The notes under the pieces: generated by a model
Told to the model about the DNA's origin: nothing
Seen by the model: the letters and a program-made list of their open reading frames with translations, nothing else
Databases searched by the model: none
Program-made: the position numbers and the translations under genes
Source of the DNA: Paenibacillus methanolicus
GTDB taxonomy: Bacteria; Bacillota; Bacilli; Paenibacillales; Paenibacillaceae
Length of the DNA stretch: 64,000 bases
Assembly: GCF_008124765.1 (NCBI RefSeq)
Contig: NZ_VNHS01000003.1
Span: forward strand, 496,001-560,000
Reading direction: 5' to 3'
Shown here: piece after piece, positions 52,901 to 58,342 of the stretch
Layout: each line of letters starts with the position of its first letter
How positions within the stretch are numbered: position 1 is the first letter of the stretch

Positions 52901-55120
52901 ATATTCCGGCATCGCTCCCAAGAGATGCTGCTTCAGCTCGAAGGGCGTGAGTCCGTCGTCCATCACGACGTAAGCGCACAAGTATTGCTGACCGTCCGGA
53001 TGGGATCGGGCGATCACCGCGGCTTCCTTGACCTGAGCATGAGTAAGAAGCTGCGCTTCGATCTCTCCCAACTCGATGCGGTAACCGCGGATCTTCACTT
53101 GGTGGTCGATCCTGCCCAAATATTCGACATGGCCATCTTCGCGCCAACGGGCCAAATCTCCGGTTCTGTATATTCTCTCCCCCGGCCGGAACGGATTGGC
53201 GACGAACTTCTCCTCGGTCAGCTCGGGACGGTTCCAATATCCCCTGGCCAGCCCTACTCCGGCGATGCACAGCTCCCCCGGCATGCCTAAGGGCTGCAAT
53301 CGGCCGTTCGCTGACAGGATGTGCAGCTGAATGTTATCGATCGGTTTGCCAATCGGAATCGAAGCATGTTCACGTCCGGCCGCGCACTCGAAATGCGAAA
53401 CTTCGACCGTCGTTTCGGTAGGGCCGTACAGGTTGATCAGCCTCGCGCCGTTCGCACCGAGCAGGCGATTAAAGCGATTGGCAAGATCCGCGGGAAGCGC
53501 CTCTCCGCTCGCGAACACGTAGCGCAAGCTTCGTATCGCGGCGAGGCTGCCTCCGTTCTCCAAATGTTCGACGAACAAGCTGAGCATCGACGGAACGAAA
53601 TGGATGGCCGTTACGCCGCGTCGGGCGATCTCATCGACGATCGTTCTGGCGTTTTTCTCGCCACCTGGCTCCAGCATGATTAACTGGGCGCCAACTAGCG
53701 GCCACCAGAACAATTCCCATACGGAGACGTCGAAGCTAATCGGCGTTTTTTGAAGAATGACGTCCTTTTCGTTGAAGGGATAGGCTTTCTGTCCCCAATG
53801 CAGCCGGTTCGATACCGAACGATGCTCGATCATGACGCCTTTAGGCCTTCCCGTGGAGCCGGACGTGTAGATCATGTACGCAAGGTTCGACGACGTGTTG
53901 ACGGGCTCCGGATTGGTCGTCTCCGGCCCGAACGAACGGTCGTCCGACAGGTCGATTCGTTTCACGCTCTCTAGGGCAACCGTGTCGTTCCTGCACACAA
54001 GCAGCAGCTTAGCCCCGCTATCTTCCAGCATGAAGCGGATTCGGTCCTCCGGGTACCCGGGGTCGATCGGCAAGTAGGCGCCGCCGGCTTTCAATATCGC
54101 CACGATCCCGATCATCATGTCCAGGGAGCGATCCATCATGATCGCGACGACCTGATCCGGGAGGACGCCTTCGCGTCTTAATTGCCAGGCCAATTGGTTC
54201 GCCCGCTCGTTCAGCTCCCGATAGGTCAATTGCGCGTCTTGAAACTCTACAGCAGCGTGGTCCGGCGTTTTCTCGGCCTGCGCTTCGAAGAGCTCCTGCA
54301 GCAACGCGTGCTCCGGAAAATCCGTCGGCGCTGCGCCCGCAAGCGACAACAGCTTCCCGATTTCTTCGTCCGGGATGATCTCGATCTCGCGTAAGGCGAT
54401 GTCGGCATCACGCATCGTCATGTCGTAGTATCGCATCAAATATTGCAAGAAGCGCTCCATCGTATCCGATCGATACAGGTGCGCATCGAAATCCACATGA
54501 AGATGCAATCCCTCGCTCTTCCTGGAGAAATGAATGCCGACCTGGGTGGTTAACCCTTGTAAATATGCGATATCGTGAACAGAATCGAGCAGTACGACCG
54601 TGTCGATATGGGTAGAGTCCGGATCATAGACCGGCAATTCCAACAGCTCCGCCAACAGTCCGATCGGAAAGTTTTGCGATTGGTTCGCTTCCATGACCGT
54701 GTTCTTAATCGCGTTCATATATTGGCGGAATGAAAGCTGCTCGTCAATAATCGTTCGAAGCAGCACGGCTGTATTCGGCAGCGTCGCGACTGCTTTGTTC
54801 TGTTTGAAAATCGGCATCCCTACCGTAACGTCGCCGCTGCCCATCATCCGGGCAAGCACGAATTTTACGCCCGACAAGAGCAGCATGTACAAGGCGTAAT
54901 CGGATTTTTTGCTGGCCGCGATGAGCTTGCCGGCAAGCGAAGGATCGAAGACAGCCGCGCAAGAAGACATCGTCCGCGTCCCCCCGCGGTCACTGCTCGG
55001 CTTGTCGATCGGGATAAAGGATAGCGCGGAGCGGTCTGCGAACTTGTTCGTCCAGTACGCTTTCTCAGCATCCAGCTCTCCGCTTGCCAGCATGATTTGC
55101 TGCGTGTATTTCGTGTTCAA
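34994..55120 (-). CDS. Giant NRPS with two FkbH-type modules and a papain-like terminal domain
   Basis: A 6708-residue nonribosomal peptide synthetase. Order with landmark residues: half condensation domain lacking HHxxxDG (1-255); A1 (code DVWHFSLVE, Ser); T1 Ser813; C1 His994; A2 (DTESIGTVC, Lys-like); T2 Ser1846; C2 His2027; FkbH1 (DCDQT, Asp2553/2555); T3 Ser3021; C3 His3202; FkbH2 (Asp3730/3732); T4 Ser4199; C4 His4380; A3 (DILQLGVIW, Gly); T5 Ser5238; C5 His5422; A4 (DVQLVAHVV, Pro); T6 Ser6284; BtrH-like domain (about 6335-6708). No epimerase, thioesterase or reductase domain is seen. The codes were read by aligning core motifs A4-A5 to GrsA by eye. The chosen TTG start has GGAGGT seven bases upstream; the ATG at 55144 has no such site. 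It is the last gene of the visible operon. Confidence 0.93.
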   Translation of the reverse strand: MNTKYTQQIMLASGELDAEKAYWTNKFADRSALSFIPIDKPSSDRGGTRTMSSCAAVFDPSLAGKLIAASKKSDYALYMLLLSGVKFVLARMMGSGDVTVGMPIFKQNKAVATLPNTAVLLRTIIDEQLSFRQYMNAIKNTVMEANQSQNFPIGLLAELLELPVYDPDSTHIDTVVLLDSVHDIAYLQGLTTQVGIHFSRKSEGLHLHVDFDAHLYRSDTMERFLQYLMRYYDMTMRDADIALREIEIIPDEEIGKLLSLAGAAPTDFPEHALLQELFEAQAEKTPDHAAVEFQDAQLTYRELNERANQLAWQLRREGVLPDQVVAIMMDRSLDMMIGIVAILKAGGAYLPIDPGYPEDRIRFMLEDSGAKLLLVCRNDTVALESVKRIDLSDDRSFGPETTNPEPVNTSSNLAYMIYTSGSTGRPKGVMIEHRSVSNRLHWGQKAYPFNEKDVILQKTPISFDVSVWELFWWPLVGAQLIMLEPGGEKNARTIVDEIARRGVTAIHFVPSMLSLFVEHLENGGSLAAIRSLRYVFASGEALPADLANRFNRLLGANGARLINLYGPTETTVEVSHFECAAGREHASIPIGKPIDNIQLHILSANGRLQPLGMPGELCIAGVGLARGYWNRPELTEEKFVANPFRPGERIYRTGDLARWREDGHVEYLGRIDHQVKIRGYRIELGEIEAQLLTHAQVKEAAVIARSHPDGQQYLCAYVVMDDGLTPFELKQHLLGAMPEYMVPAHFVRMDRMPLTPNGKLDRNRLPEPAPEAETSLIPPRDELEMSLAGIWSHLLGVEKVGIQHHFFELGGHSLKANQLVFDIYQQHGVNVPLHVIFEYPTIELLAEWIRKNGRGTEWETMVQAPSAPHYPVSAAQQRMFVLQQIDPASIGYHIPEAILVQGDLDRAKFENAWRTLIDRHEILRTSFAMVDGELVQTVAESIEFRIDYLHSNGERLDMLIERYMRPFDLERAPLFRVMLVKLSENEHWLLTDFHHIMLDGVSIGILIRELSELYRGATLAPLRLQYKDFAVWQRKLLDSGALQAEEDYWMGEFQQEIPVLSLPTDYARPAVQSYIGDQIQFAVNGDLSKALQALAAQSQVSLYTLLLAAFNVMLSKYAGAEELVVGSPVAGRTRPEMQSMIGIFINTVALRSSPLGAKRFDAYLREVGEKTLQAQAHPHVPFERVVAKLDMSKDLSRNPLFDVMFDLREDMDLTASLNLANLTFTPQKFVYPVSKFDLTLEAIVGPDTIAFDLEYCTALFRRETAEALSERFIHLLEQIIDRPQARLDELEIVTPDERNRILLEFNQPGAITEERRPIHLVFEDQVRSTPDAEAIRFQDRRLTYRALNEKANQLARKLRKHGVVPDAIVGIFVQPSPNMIVAMLAVLKAGGAYLPIDPEYPAERVQVMLEDSGAALIVTENATGGKISFPGERINLDEASFQDEHADDLVWEGSSRDLAYLIYTSGSTGQPKGVMIEHGSLSGYVDAFQREFNLSADDRVLQQASISFDTSVEEIYPALAAGATIVMLSKDELLSPNRLVSEIVNQQVSVVSCSPLLLNQLNQLLTKHQIRLFISGGDVLLPSYYSNLRASDVYNTYGPTEGTVCATYHKCTHDEETPIPIGQPVWNKRVYILDHAQNPQPIGVPGELCIAGEGLAREYRNRPELTAEKFVADPFEPGQRMYRTGDWARWREDGSIEYLGRMDDQVKIRGYRIELGEIEAALLSHLSVREAVVAAREDAEGQKTLCAYIIPDGQLKMTDVRAYLAERLPVYMVPTYMVALERLPLTSSGKVDRKALPSPRETAKKEAVYLAPRSEMERKLAGIWEDVLGVPRIGLADNFFEAGGHSLKAMTLLSRVHQAFAVEIPLRALFTSPTLEGFAAAIQEANESRFASISPAPEQAYYPVSSAQKRLYVLQQMEETGTAYNISSALRIEGELDRSRLEQAFQSVVRRHEVLRTSFEIAEGEPVQRVHEEIRLDIEGLGSAAGAELAARAAAFVRPFDLSKAPLMRVGLIQEDEQRHVMLLDMHHIVSDGVSSHWFSQEVLALYHGSPLYPLPLQYKDFAVWEQQWRKSDGYYKQQAFWREQLDGGLPVLRMPTDFSRPKTRRYEGSELTFAFEAEDVRRLQRLSQERNTTMNALLLAIYAIALSRYSGQDEVVVGSTVAGRQHADLERMIGVFMNFLPIRIGVNENQPFLDFLAQASSAILACYENQDYPFDHMVADRKQKPDSTRNPLYDTMLIFHNEHHADGFEYGGLNVSLYELNVQTSSLDFKLDVYVGGNESDMQGVLQYRTDLFREATMRQFAVHFGQLIHEVAANPNVLLADILPFTPQEQAELEEKWKRSDRKPDVTESGLHPCLAISATFTAEPIEHYVKYWANVHNLPVNVRFAGYNQVFQELLDPASLLSENTGANVLLVRFEDWLREDTLSEAQQLDKLESTYEQLLHALRNKPKAVPYFVSVFPVSTHVGLSDAVIGRIARLNTQWLSDLAAMPSVYGVDLQDLAENYGIREPFDALTDRMGHVPFSEAYNAALGTAIARQWVAWSKQTFKVIVLDCDQTLWSGVCGEDGGLGVSIAEPYAELQRFMVEKSKEGLLLALASKNAEADVWDVFDRHPGMILQREHVAAWRINWGTKPESLRELAKELNLGLDSFIFVDDNPMECSLMMSQCPEVLTLQLPRDPNQIPSFLKHVWAFDRMKVTNEDRLRTEMVAAERQRKAMQSDDLSLDEFLSGLQLEVSVRRMTEREADRASQLTQRTNQFNLNGVRRTETEIRMLANDPAYQCRIVEARDRFGTYGIVGLLTVKVEEESATIDTFLLSCRVLGKRVEDAMMAAIKQICMDHDVATLGALYIPTGKNMPITAFIKRSQWRALDPRDGFTRYEVPLQLLADNVEHLTLTFGEWPSSAPADHGSTEYDHKSVNRDDMTRISDSLQNSGLQTNEWEINLIQESRLLHLSHYSSLACHTPEKLVQLPVSQVMPGQDVPRVYTAPQNELERKLAGIWEDVLGVPRIGRSDHFFEAGGQSLNAITLLSRIHQAFAVEIPLRTLFAAPTLEQLASAIQEANASQFSSISPAPERAYYPVSSAQKRLYVLQQMEETGTAYNIPSALRIEGELDRSRLEQAFQDLIRRHEVLRTSFEMVEGEPVQRVRETFRLDLEDLGTASEEELAARAAAFVRPFDLSAAPLVRVGLIKQDERRHVMLLDMHHIVSDGASANRFSQEILALYHGSPMRPLPLQYKDFAVWEQQWRRSDGYYKQQAFWREQLDGGLPVLRMPTDFNRPKTRRYEGSEFAFAFAADDVRRLQHLAQERGTTMNALLLALYAIALSKYSGQDEVVVGSTVAGRKHADLENMIGVFMNFLPIRIGVNANQSFLDFLAQASSAIIACYENQDYPFEQMVADRNTKWDAARNPLYDTMLLFHNERKPNGMEYGDLLVAPYELHGETSALDFKLDVFYGEHESDLQGILQYRTDLFREDTMRQFTVHLGQLIHEVAANPMMALADLLPFTPQEQAELEQKRMRNGGNPGPGDTGSGMLPCMAISATFTAEPLENHLKYWANVHHLPVHVRFAGYNQVFQQLLDPASLLSENTGANVLLVRFEDWLREDTLSEAQQLDKLESTYEQLVRALRNKSKTVPYFVGVFPVSTHVGLSDTVIDRISRLNAQWLRELAAMPSVYGVDLNDLGDVYGIIEPFDALTDRMGHLPFSEAYNAALGTAIARQWVAWNKQTFKVIVLDCDQTLWRGVCGEDGGLGVSIEGPYAELQRFIMEKSKEGLLLALASKNAEADVWDVFDRHPDMILKKEHIAAWRINWESKPESLRELAKELNLGLDSFIFVDDNPMECSLMMAQCPEVLTLQLPSDPEQIPSFLRHVWAFDRMKVTNEDRLRTEMVAAERQRKDMQSQDLSLDEFLSGLQLEVSVRTMTEREVDRASQLTQRTNQFNLNGVRRTENEICLLANDPAYHCRIVEARDRFGTYGIVGLLTVKVQEGNATIDTFLLSCRVLGKRVEEAMMAAIKQICLDHDVSALDALYIPTGKNMPLAAFINRSKWRALGQRDGFTRYEVPLQLLADNVEHLTLTLGEWLRSSAPADQAPSERDVKNEQRLDIASPTDAIRKAGLKSNKWEIHLIQESSLLHLSYYSSLACHTPAKLLQLPVSQIVHGQEAGKAYLAPRGEVERKLAGIWEDALGVPRIGRTDNFFEAGGQSLSAITLLSRIHQAFAVEITLRELFASPTLEQLAAAILSAGASQYVPLAPAPKQDYYPVSSAQKRQYVLQHLEEISTAYNMPIALRVEGELNRARLEQAFQSLVERHEVLRTSFEMVEGEPAQRVREAIRFELEDLGSATEEELAARAASFVRPFDLSVSPLVRAGLIKMNQRQHVLLVDMHHIVSDGVTNGILVEDFMDLYDGKTLTPLRLQYKDYAAWQQNFNNGEEMRRQREYWHRTFAGEIPVLNLPLDHARPVSRQFTGGKLYFTLSTEVGERVKRLAVERGATMYMVLLAAYNVLLYKHTGQTDIVVGSPIAARTHADTTRMAGLFVNTLAMRNRPEGSQSFLALLETVKANALAAYENQDYPFELLVETLHVQRDLSRNPLFDTMFAMQNMEVPSLELEDVRVTPYEWGHAVAKMDLTLNAAEEEDGLHFSLEYDAKLWEPETMRRMADHFCNIVREATTNPARPLSELKMLSAAEERQLLVTFNDTRTDYPTDKTITSLFEEQAARNPDRVAVASGGETVTYGELNRRANRLARILRDKGAQADRPVGMMIERSVDMAVGLLAILKAGGAYVPIDPDYPADRIRYMLSDSQAKLLLTQSRFVNDVQFSGEVVDVALWNEGEASAEAGDLPPVHDSRHLMYVIYTSGSTGNPKGVMIEHRSVVNFMQGMKEALQTSAGHTFLSLTTVSFDIFALELFLPLCYGMKCVIAAKQEVEDVKLEEVVLLHGVDVMQTTPSRMQMIMQSEPRNWLRQVNKILIGGEACPSDLIKLIRDHTDARLFNVYGPTETTIWSTVYEIQDDRICIGSPIANTQAYIVDSRNQLLPIGATGELCIGGDGVARGYMNRPELTAEKFVDNPFVPGSRMYRTGDLAHWLPDGRLAYVGRLDHQVKIRGYRIETGEIEARLLAHERVRACSVIAIQEDNGSKALGAYVVPEGDEQPEAAELRSWLGQSLPSYMIPSFFVYLASMPLTPSGKLDRKALPRPQQSLLSEDADAFAEPRDSSEAALARIWEEVLGAQRVGVHDDFFALGGHSLKAMSLAARLHQELHVEVPLRDLFTHPTLETMAAHIGKLASSAYVAIEPVAEQPYYPLSSAQKRLYVLGQLEGLNTSYNMPSVYRLRGPWNRGRLTAAFEGMLRHHEALRTSFASVDGEPVQQVHATVPFALEELTIDHPDSEHARQQQIDRFVRPFDLSQAPLLRAGLVPLSADEAIMLVDLHHIVADGVSLELFVEEWMQLYRGETPTSTRIQYKDYASWQQRQLNGERMRRQEAYWLRQLGGELPVLNLPTDFPRPALQSFAGNRVGMNLSSKLTESLMQLCAKEGITTSMALLATYQVLLSQYSGQTDVIVGMPIAGRPHADLARMIGMFVGTLTLRGRPEGDKTFLSFVREVKERSLEAYENQDYPFEQLVEKLVLTRDMSRNPVFDVLFVMQNTEQGTPRERIAELEIAPVTFEQRVSKFDLSLEAVQRDTIELELEYATALFTEETATRMLGHFVQLLEQLVEQPTLRLAELTLLSATERERVLEQFNDTKADYAREQTIHGLFEEQAARTPDRIAVVSGGAQLTYAALNARSNQLARILRAEGVKADTLVGILADRSPEMVVGLLAILKAGGAFVPIDPSYPAERIQYMLEHCAAPVVLVNKETQQLLPVHYQGEAIDLDASDADDGIANLASASGPEHLLYVIYTSGTTGKPKGVLLEHRNLVNLIHDQQQKSGIPFHGKVLQSTSMSFDVCYQEIFSTLLSGGELHVVGPKIKMDQHRLLDYVNTESIEVVLLSTSYLKFLFGGSAKPHLTSVTHLVTAGEQLIISDTLRAFLQESGVTLHNHYGPSETHVVTTYTMHPGRPIPEIPPIGTPIHNTQIWIVSPTNQLLPVGIVGELCVSGDAVGRGYLHLPELTAEKFVQHPFIPAARMYRTGDLARWRNDGTLEYVGRIDHQVKIRGYRIEIGEVEAALLDHEPIREAVVLAHEEANGQKALCAYVVARTGETLAAANLRAYLGKTLPEYMIPTYFVQLEQLPLNHNGKVDRKALPRPEVELQGTTAYAAPRNRTEQTLALIWQEVLGMDQVGIHDGFFDLGGHSLKAIQAVEKARRHHLEFSLRDMMEHKTIAALTEHVLKDATTNEGHRQYNPSFDRPREYPYYYPCSYGAVMEKLNYEQRIGLPKSYISNSRGEGQIFYRFRNKQQEDRIVYPSTQTYLGHILRLPDIFEDMNVEFRTVTFDEETEALAWCAEKLQKGEVVIVNGTTYYLPYSQDYHLPVEQWLNVLDRSMNDDLGLGRSHVYTLVDMLEDECIVYDSTFRYFGAISMDDFKRSIAGIGKMAFIHHPAQSTVDPYQFMEVVTENVKPLDMRTYGTELLLRNIDAYLRSHTRQIEENDEPYTLVVGLDAILRLVHTIEDFAFSSADELAALVSFLGEMTNAWKYRLHFMNDLIVDLQERHEYEGMNLYLPEAIANLSAISSTCKTIAGEQLATYPAQIAARLHDIHFELKQYFEDVRSVLISRTLSC
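34997..36130 (-). other. C-terminal papain-like (BtrH-type) release domain of the NRPS
   Basis: About 370 residues follow the last carrier domain where a thioesterase is usual, and no GxSxG motif is present. YYYPCSYGAVMEKLNYEQRI with NSRGEGQIFYRF resembles the start of BtrH-type domains (a Cys followed by a glycine-rich stretch). Later come RSHVYTLVDML and CIVYDSTFRYFGAISMDDFK. Cys6348, His6483 and Asp6499 occur in papain order and spacing. BtrH of butirosin biosynthesis transfers a carrier-bound acyl group to an amine of an aminoglycoside. A matching job here would be transfer of the finished peptide to an amine acceptor or water. The homology is by eye. Confidence 0.6.
42633..46163 (-). repeat. 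Duplicated NRPS unit, copy 2 (T3-C3-FkbH2)
   Basis: Tandem copy of the unit at 46164-49694, period about 3531 bases (from the DCDQT motifs at 47464 and 43933). Long stretches match, such as LSENTGANVLLVRFEDWLRE and RTNQFNLNGVRRTE. The copies differ throughout, for example WSGVCGEDGG and WRGVCGEDGG. Confidence 0.85.
42985..44530 (-). other. FkbH-like domain 2 (HAD-type glyceryl loading)
   Basis: Same organisation as FkbH domain 1: an SGNH-like front part (CMAISATFTAEPLENHLKYW), HAD core with VIVLDCDQTLWRGVCGEDGG (Asp3730, Asp3732), FVDDNPMECSLMM, and a GNAT-like end (NQFNLNGVRRTENEI to STLLSCRVLGK-type sequence). FkbH enzymes take 1,3-bisphosphoglycerate, dephosphorylate it and load glyceryl onto a carrier domain. 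The next domain is carrier T4. Confidence 0.85.
46164..49694 (-). repeat. Duplicated NRPS unit, copy 1 (T2-C2-FkbH1)
   Basis: First copy of the ~3.53-kb tandem duplication. It starts at the carrier linker APRSEMERKLAGIWEDVLGV, repeated as APQNELERKLAGIWEDVLGV in copy 2 and APRGEVERKLAGIWEDALGV at the start of a partial third copy (T4 and the front half of C4). Confidence 0.85.
46500..48070 (-). other. FkbH-like domain 1 (HAD-type glyceryl loading)
   Basis: In the place where an A domain would follow C2. It has CLAISATFTAEPIEHYVKYW at the front, VIVLDCDQTLWSGVCGEDGG with HAD nucleophile Asp2553 and Asp2555, LALASKNAEADVWDVFDRHP, FVDDNPMECSLMM and a GNAT-like end (RFGTYGIVGLLTV, DTFLLSCRVLGKRVEDAMMA). 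All FkbH core motifs are intact, so activity is expected. The carrier it would load is T3, which carries GGQSL. Confidence 0.85.
54360..55120 (-). other. N-terminal half condensation domain (C-lobe only)
   Basis: The first ~255 residues begin at ELDAEKAYWTNKFADRSALS, the middle of a condensation domain, and continue through its C-lobe (VTVGMPIFKQNKAVATLPNT, DFDAHLYRSDTMERFLQYLM). The catalytic HHxxxDG half is absent. The upstream protein already ends in a complete C domain, so this piece is more likely a docking or structural element than a catalyst. Confidence 0.75.
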
Positions 55121-55154
55121 GACTCTGACCTCCGAATGCGGCATGCCGCTTTAT

Positions 55155-58100
55155 TTAAAAATCAAAGGTGACTTCGGCCAAATCCTGCATCTCAAGATGC
55201 GTGTTCGAAGGTTCAAGCGAAAGCTCCCGAATGCGAAGGCCGGGATTGCGCATAGCGGCTTCCACGATCCTGGCATAATGATCGAACAAACGCTCCATGG
55301 AATGTCCGCGGAACAGCTGCGTGCTGTAGTTGAGCGTGAATCGCAAGCGATCGCCGGCTTCTTCCGCTTGGAGGGAGAGATCTATGCCCGCGTACGGGAA
55401 TCGGATCGGATACGGCACGACTTCCGCGCCCGCGAGTGTAAGCGTCGCATGCTCCGTGTTCTGCAGAGTAAACATCGCTCGCATCCACTCGGGATGCCAG
55501 CCGGGCTGTTCGCTTAACCGGTCAATCAATTCCGCGAACGGATAATTCTGGTTCTCGAGCGCGGCGAGCGTAAATTGCTTCACTTCCATCACATAATCGT
55601 TGAACGTTTTTTCTTTGCCGGGATAACTCCGAATCGGCAAGGTGTTGACGAACATCCCCACGATATTCGTCGTATCCGGATGCGTTCTTCCCGACACGAA
55701 GGAACCGACGACGATATCTTCCTGACCGGAATACTTGCTTAATAGAATGCTGAAGCAAGCCATTAAGACCATATATAGCGTCGTCTCGGTTTCGATAGCG
55801 AATCTGCGCAAGGAAGCCGTCAGCTCGGCCGGGAACTCCCTTTCAAGCTGTTCCCCTTCGGTCGTTCTCCGAGCCGGTCTCGGATAATCCGTCGGCAATT
55901 GCAATGGGGGCGCCGCCGCCTGGAACGCATCGAGCCAAAACCGTTCCTGATTCCGATAGGAAGCGGAGCTTCGCCATGCCAGCTCCCATTCGGCGAAATC
56001 CTTGTATTGATACGGCGCTTCCAACCCGGCTTCCGCGTTGTAGAGGGCGCCGAGCTCTTGGAATAGAATGCCGATAGACGTGCCGTCAAACACGATATGG
56101 TGAATGTCCACGACGAGCAGATGCGTCTGTTCGTCGATTCGAAATAGCCCGGCTCTCACCAGCGGAGCCGCATGCAATGGAAAAGGTTGGATAAAAGAAG
56201 CAAGCGTCCTGTCCACTTGATCCGCGTCGACTTCACCGTGCAGAAGCTCAAATGCGAAATCGTCTCTCACGCGTTGAACGGGACGGCCGTCGATCCGTTC
56301 AAACGACGTTCTCAGGCTTTCATGGCGCCTGAACACCTCTCGGAAACACCGTTCGAGTCGGTCCCGGTCGATCGGCCCCCGAATAGACATCGCCCCGGGC
56401 ATATTCCAAATGGTGCTTGCCGGGTTCATTTCGTACAGCACGTACATCCGATTTTGCGCGTCGGATAGGCGATAGTAAGGCTTTGCCGGGACACGCTCGA
56501 GCGGCGGCGGCGGCTCTTCGCGGTCTAGCCCGCGAATCAGCTGCGCCAACTTCGCCGGCGTCGGGTGACGAAGGATGTCCGCTATCGATACGCTGACGCG
56601 GGCCAGACGGAAAACGTTCATTTTCAACTGTTGAAGTTGCAGGGAATTCCCGCCCAGCTCAAAGAAATGATCGTGGATGCCGACCTCTTCGACTTCCAGC
56701 AGATTCGACCATTGGCCGACCAGAAACGACTCCGTTTCGTCCCGAGGCGGCGCATAGCTTTCTTCCGCGACTCTTTCCGCAATCGGCGCTGGCAGCGATC
56801 GGCGATCCAGCTTCCCGTTGGACGTCAGGGGCATTCGTTCCAGACGCACGAAGCGGGCGGGAATCATGTATTCTGGCAAATCAACCGATAGATAGCGTTT
56901 GATATCCACGGTCGAAACCTCGTCCGAAGCGACGAGATAGGCGCATAAGAATGGCATCCCTTGCGAATCCGCGCTATCGATGACCACCGCCTCCTTAATC
57001 GACGGGTGCCGATGCAAGCGCGCCTCGATTTCGCCGAGCTCGATCCGATAGCCGCGAATTTTGACCTGATGGTCGATCCGCCCCAAATATTCGATGTTCC
57101 CGTCCGGCAATACGCGCGCGAGATCTCCGGTCCGGTACATTCGCTCACCCGGCTCGAACGGATTCGGCACGAACTTCTCCTCGGTTAATGCCTTGCGATT
57201 CAAATATCCTCTGGCCAATCCGACGCCCGAGATGCAAAGCTCGCCCGTCATGCCGACGGGCATCAACCGGTTCTCCCCCTCCACGACATACAGACGCATG
57301 TTGTCGATCGGCTTCCCGATCGGGATGAGGTCTAATTCGAGTTCAGACGAACAATCGAAATAAGAAACGTCGACCGTCGCTTCCGTCGGACCGTATAAAT
57401 TGATCAATGCCGTTCCGTTCGCGCGCATCAGGCGATTGAATCGGTTGACCAGCCGCGCAGGCAGCGCTTCCCCGCTGGCAAACACGCGGCGTAGGGAACG
57501 CAAGCCTTCCGGCACCCCATTGGTCTCCACATAATCGACGAAGGCGTACAGCATCGATGGCACGAAATGCATCGTAGTTACTTGGCGGCTGGCGATCGTC
57601 CGGATAATCGTATCGACGTCTTGTTCCCCTTGGGGAACAAGCATGCACACTTTGGCTCCGACCATGGACCACCAGAACAGCTCCCAGACGGATACATCGA
57701 AACAAAACGGGGTTTTCTGGAGAATCACGTCATGCGCTCCGATCGGATACGCTTGCTGCATCCAGAGAAGCCGGTTAATGACCGAATGATGCTCGATCAT
57801 CACGCCTTTGGGTTGGCCTGTAGAGCCGGACGTATAGATGACATAGGCCAGATCCGTTGCCCTGCCGGTCGGTTCGAGATCGGTTTCCTCCGCTCCCTCG
57901 TACGCCGATTCCGACCGAAGATCGATCGTCTTCACGCCACCCGTATCGACGGCCGGGTTCCCGCTAACGAGCAGGAGCTCCGCCCGGCTGTCCTCCAGCA
58001 TGAATCGGATCCGCTGCGACGGATAGCGGGGATCGATCGGCAAGTAGGCGCCGCCGGCTTTCAATATGCCGAATAGGCCTACGACCATCTCAAGCGATCT

Positions 58101-58316
58101 GTCGGTCATGATCGCGACGATGCGGTCCGGTCCGACGCCGGCTTGTCTCAAGGTGCGGGCCAGCCGGTTCGCCCGCCGATTCAGCTCCCCGTATGTGATA
58201 GCGCCTTCCTCGTGAATAACCGCAATGCGTTCCGGCGCTCGCACCACTTGCTCTTCGAACCATCGGTGAATGGTTGTGTCGCCGGGAAACGGCATGTTGA
58301 CGGAAGTTGAATGCAT
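55155..58316 (-). CDS. NRPS subunit A(Ser)-T-C
   Basis: A 1053-residue synthetase. The A domain starts almost at the N-terminus (TTIHRWFEEQVVRAPERIAV) and has YTSGSTGQPKGVMIEH. Specificity residues read by eye against GrsA are DVWHFSLVD, identical to the known serine code (EntF type). The carrier is FFELGGNSLQL (Ser about 558). The C domain has HHIVFDG near 738 and is complete; the protein ends LEMQDLAEVTFDF, a short acidic/aromatic tail possibly used for docking. ATG 58316 has GGAGGAG six bases upstream. It lies 26 bases after the PKS gene and is closely followed by the giant NRPS. Both subunit boundaries fall between the C and A domains of one module. Confidence 0.93.
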   Translation of the reverse strand: MHSTSVNMPFPGDTTIHRWFEEQVVRAPERIAVIHEEGAITYGELNRRANRLARTLRQAGVGPDRIVAIMTDRSLEMVVGLFGILKAGGAYLPIDPRYPSQRIRFMLEDSRAELLLVSGNPAVDTGGVKTIDLRSESAYEGAEETDLEPTGRATDLAYVIYTSGSTGQPKGVMIEHHSVINRLLWMQQAYPIGAHDVILQKTPFCFDVSVWELFWWSMVGAKVCMLVPQGEQDVDTIIRTIASRQVTTMHFVPSMLYAFVDYVETNGVPEGLRSLRRVFASGEALPARLVNRFNRLMRANGTALINLYGPTEATVDVSYFDCSSELELDLIPIGKPIDNMRLYVVEGENRLMPVGMTGELCISGVGLARGYLNRKALTEEKFVPNPFEPGERMYRTGDLARVLPDGNIEYLGRIDHQVKIRGYRIELGEIEARLHRHPSIKEAVVIDSADSQGMPFLCAYLVASDEVSTVDIKRYLSVDLPEYMIPARFVRLERMPLTSNGKLDRRSLPAPIAERVAEESYAPPRDETESFLVGQWSNLLEVEEVGIHDHFFELGGNSLQLQQLKMNVFRLARVSVSIADILRHPTPAKLAQLIRGLDREEPPPPLERVPAKPYYRLSDAQNRMYVLYEMNPASTIWNMPGAMSIRGPIDRDRLERCFREVFRRHESLRTSFERIDGRPVQRVRDDFAFELLHGEVDADQVDRTLASFIQPFPLHAAPLVRAGLFRIDEQTHLLVVDIHHIVFDGTSIGILFQELGALYNAEAGLEAPYQYKDFAEWELAWRSSASYRNQERFWLDAFQAAAPPLQLPTDYPRPARRTTEGEQLEREFPAELTASLRRFAIETETTLYMVLMACFSILLSKYSGQEDIVVGSFVSGRTHPDTTNIVGMFVNTLPIRSYPGKEKTFNDYVMEVKQFTLAALENQNYPFAELIDRLSEQPGWHPEWMRAMFTLQNTEHATLTLAGAEVVPYPIRFPYAGIDLSLQAEEAGDRLRFTLNYSTQLFRGHSMERLFDHYARIVEAAMRNPGLRIRELSLEPSNTHLEMQDLAEVTFDF

Positions 58317-58342
58317 GGTTTGCTCCTCCAGATTTGCGATTG

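Noticed and set aside
55121-55144. ATG at 55144 as start of the giant NRPS
   Set aside because: It lacks a ribosome binding site, and GGAGGT lies inside the extension at the right distance from the TTG at 55120. It remains a possible alternative.
35000-58000. CRISPR-like or satellite repeats in the NRPS region
   Set aside because: The recurring sequences are conserved A, T and C core motifs in coding frame, not short direct repeats with spacers.
34994-58316. Epimerisation, methyltransferase or cyclisation domains
   Set aside because: Every HHxxxDG-bearing domain is followed by an A or FkbH unit, or by the subunit end, as expected for condensation domains. No SAM-binding motif or DxxxxD cyclisation motif was found.
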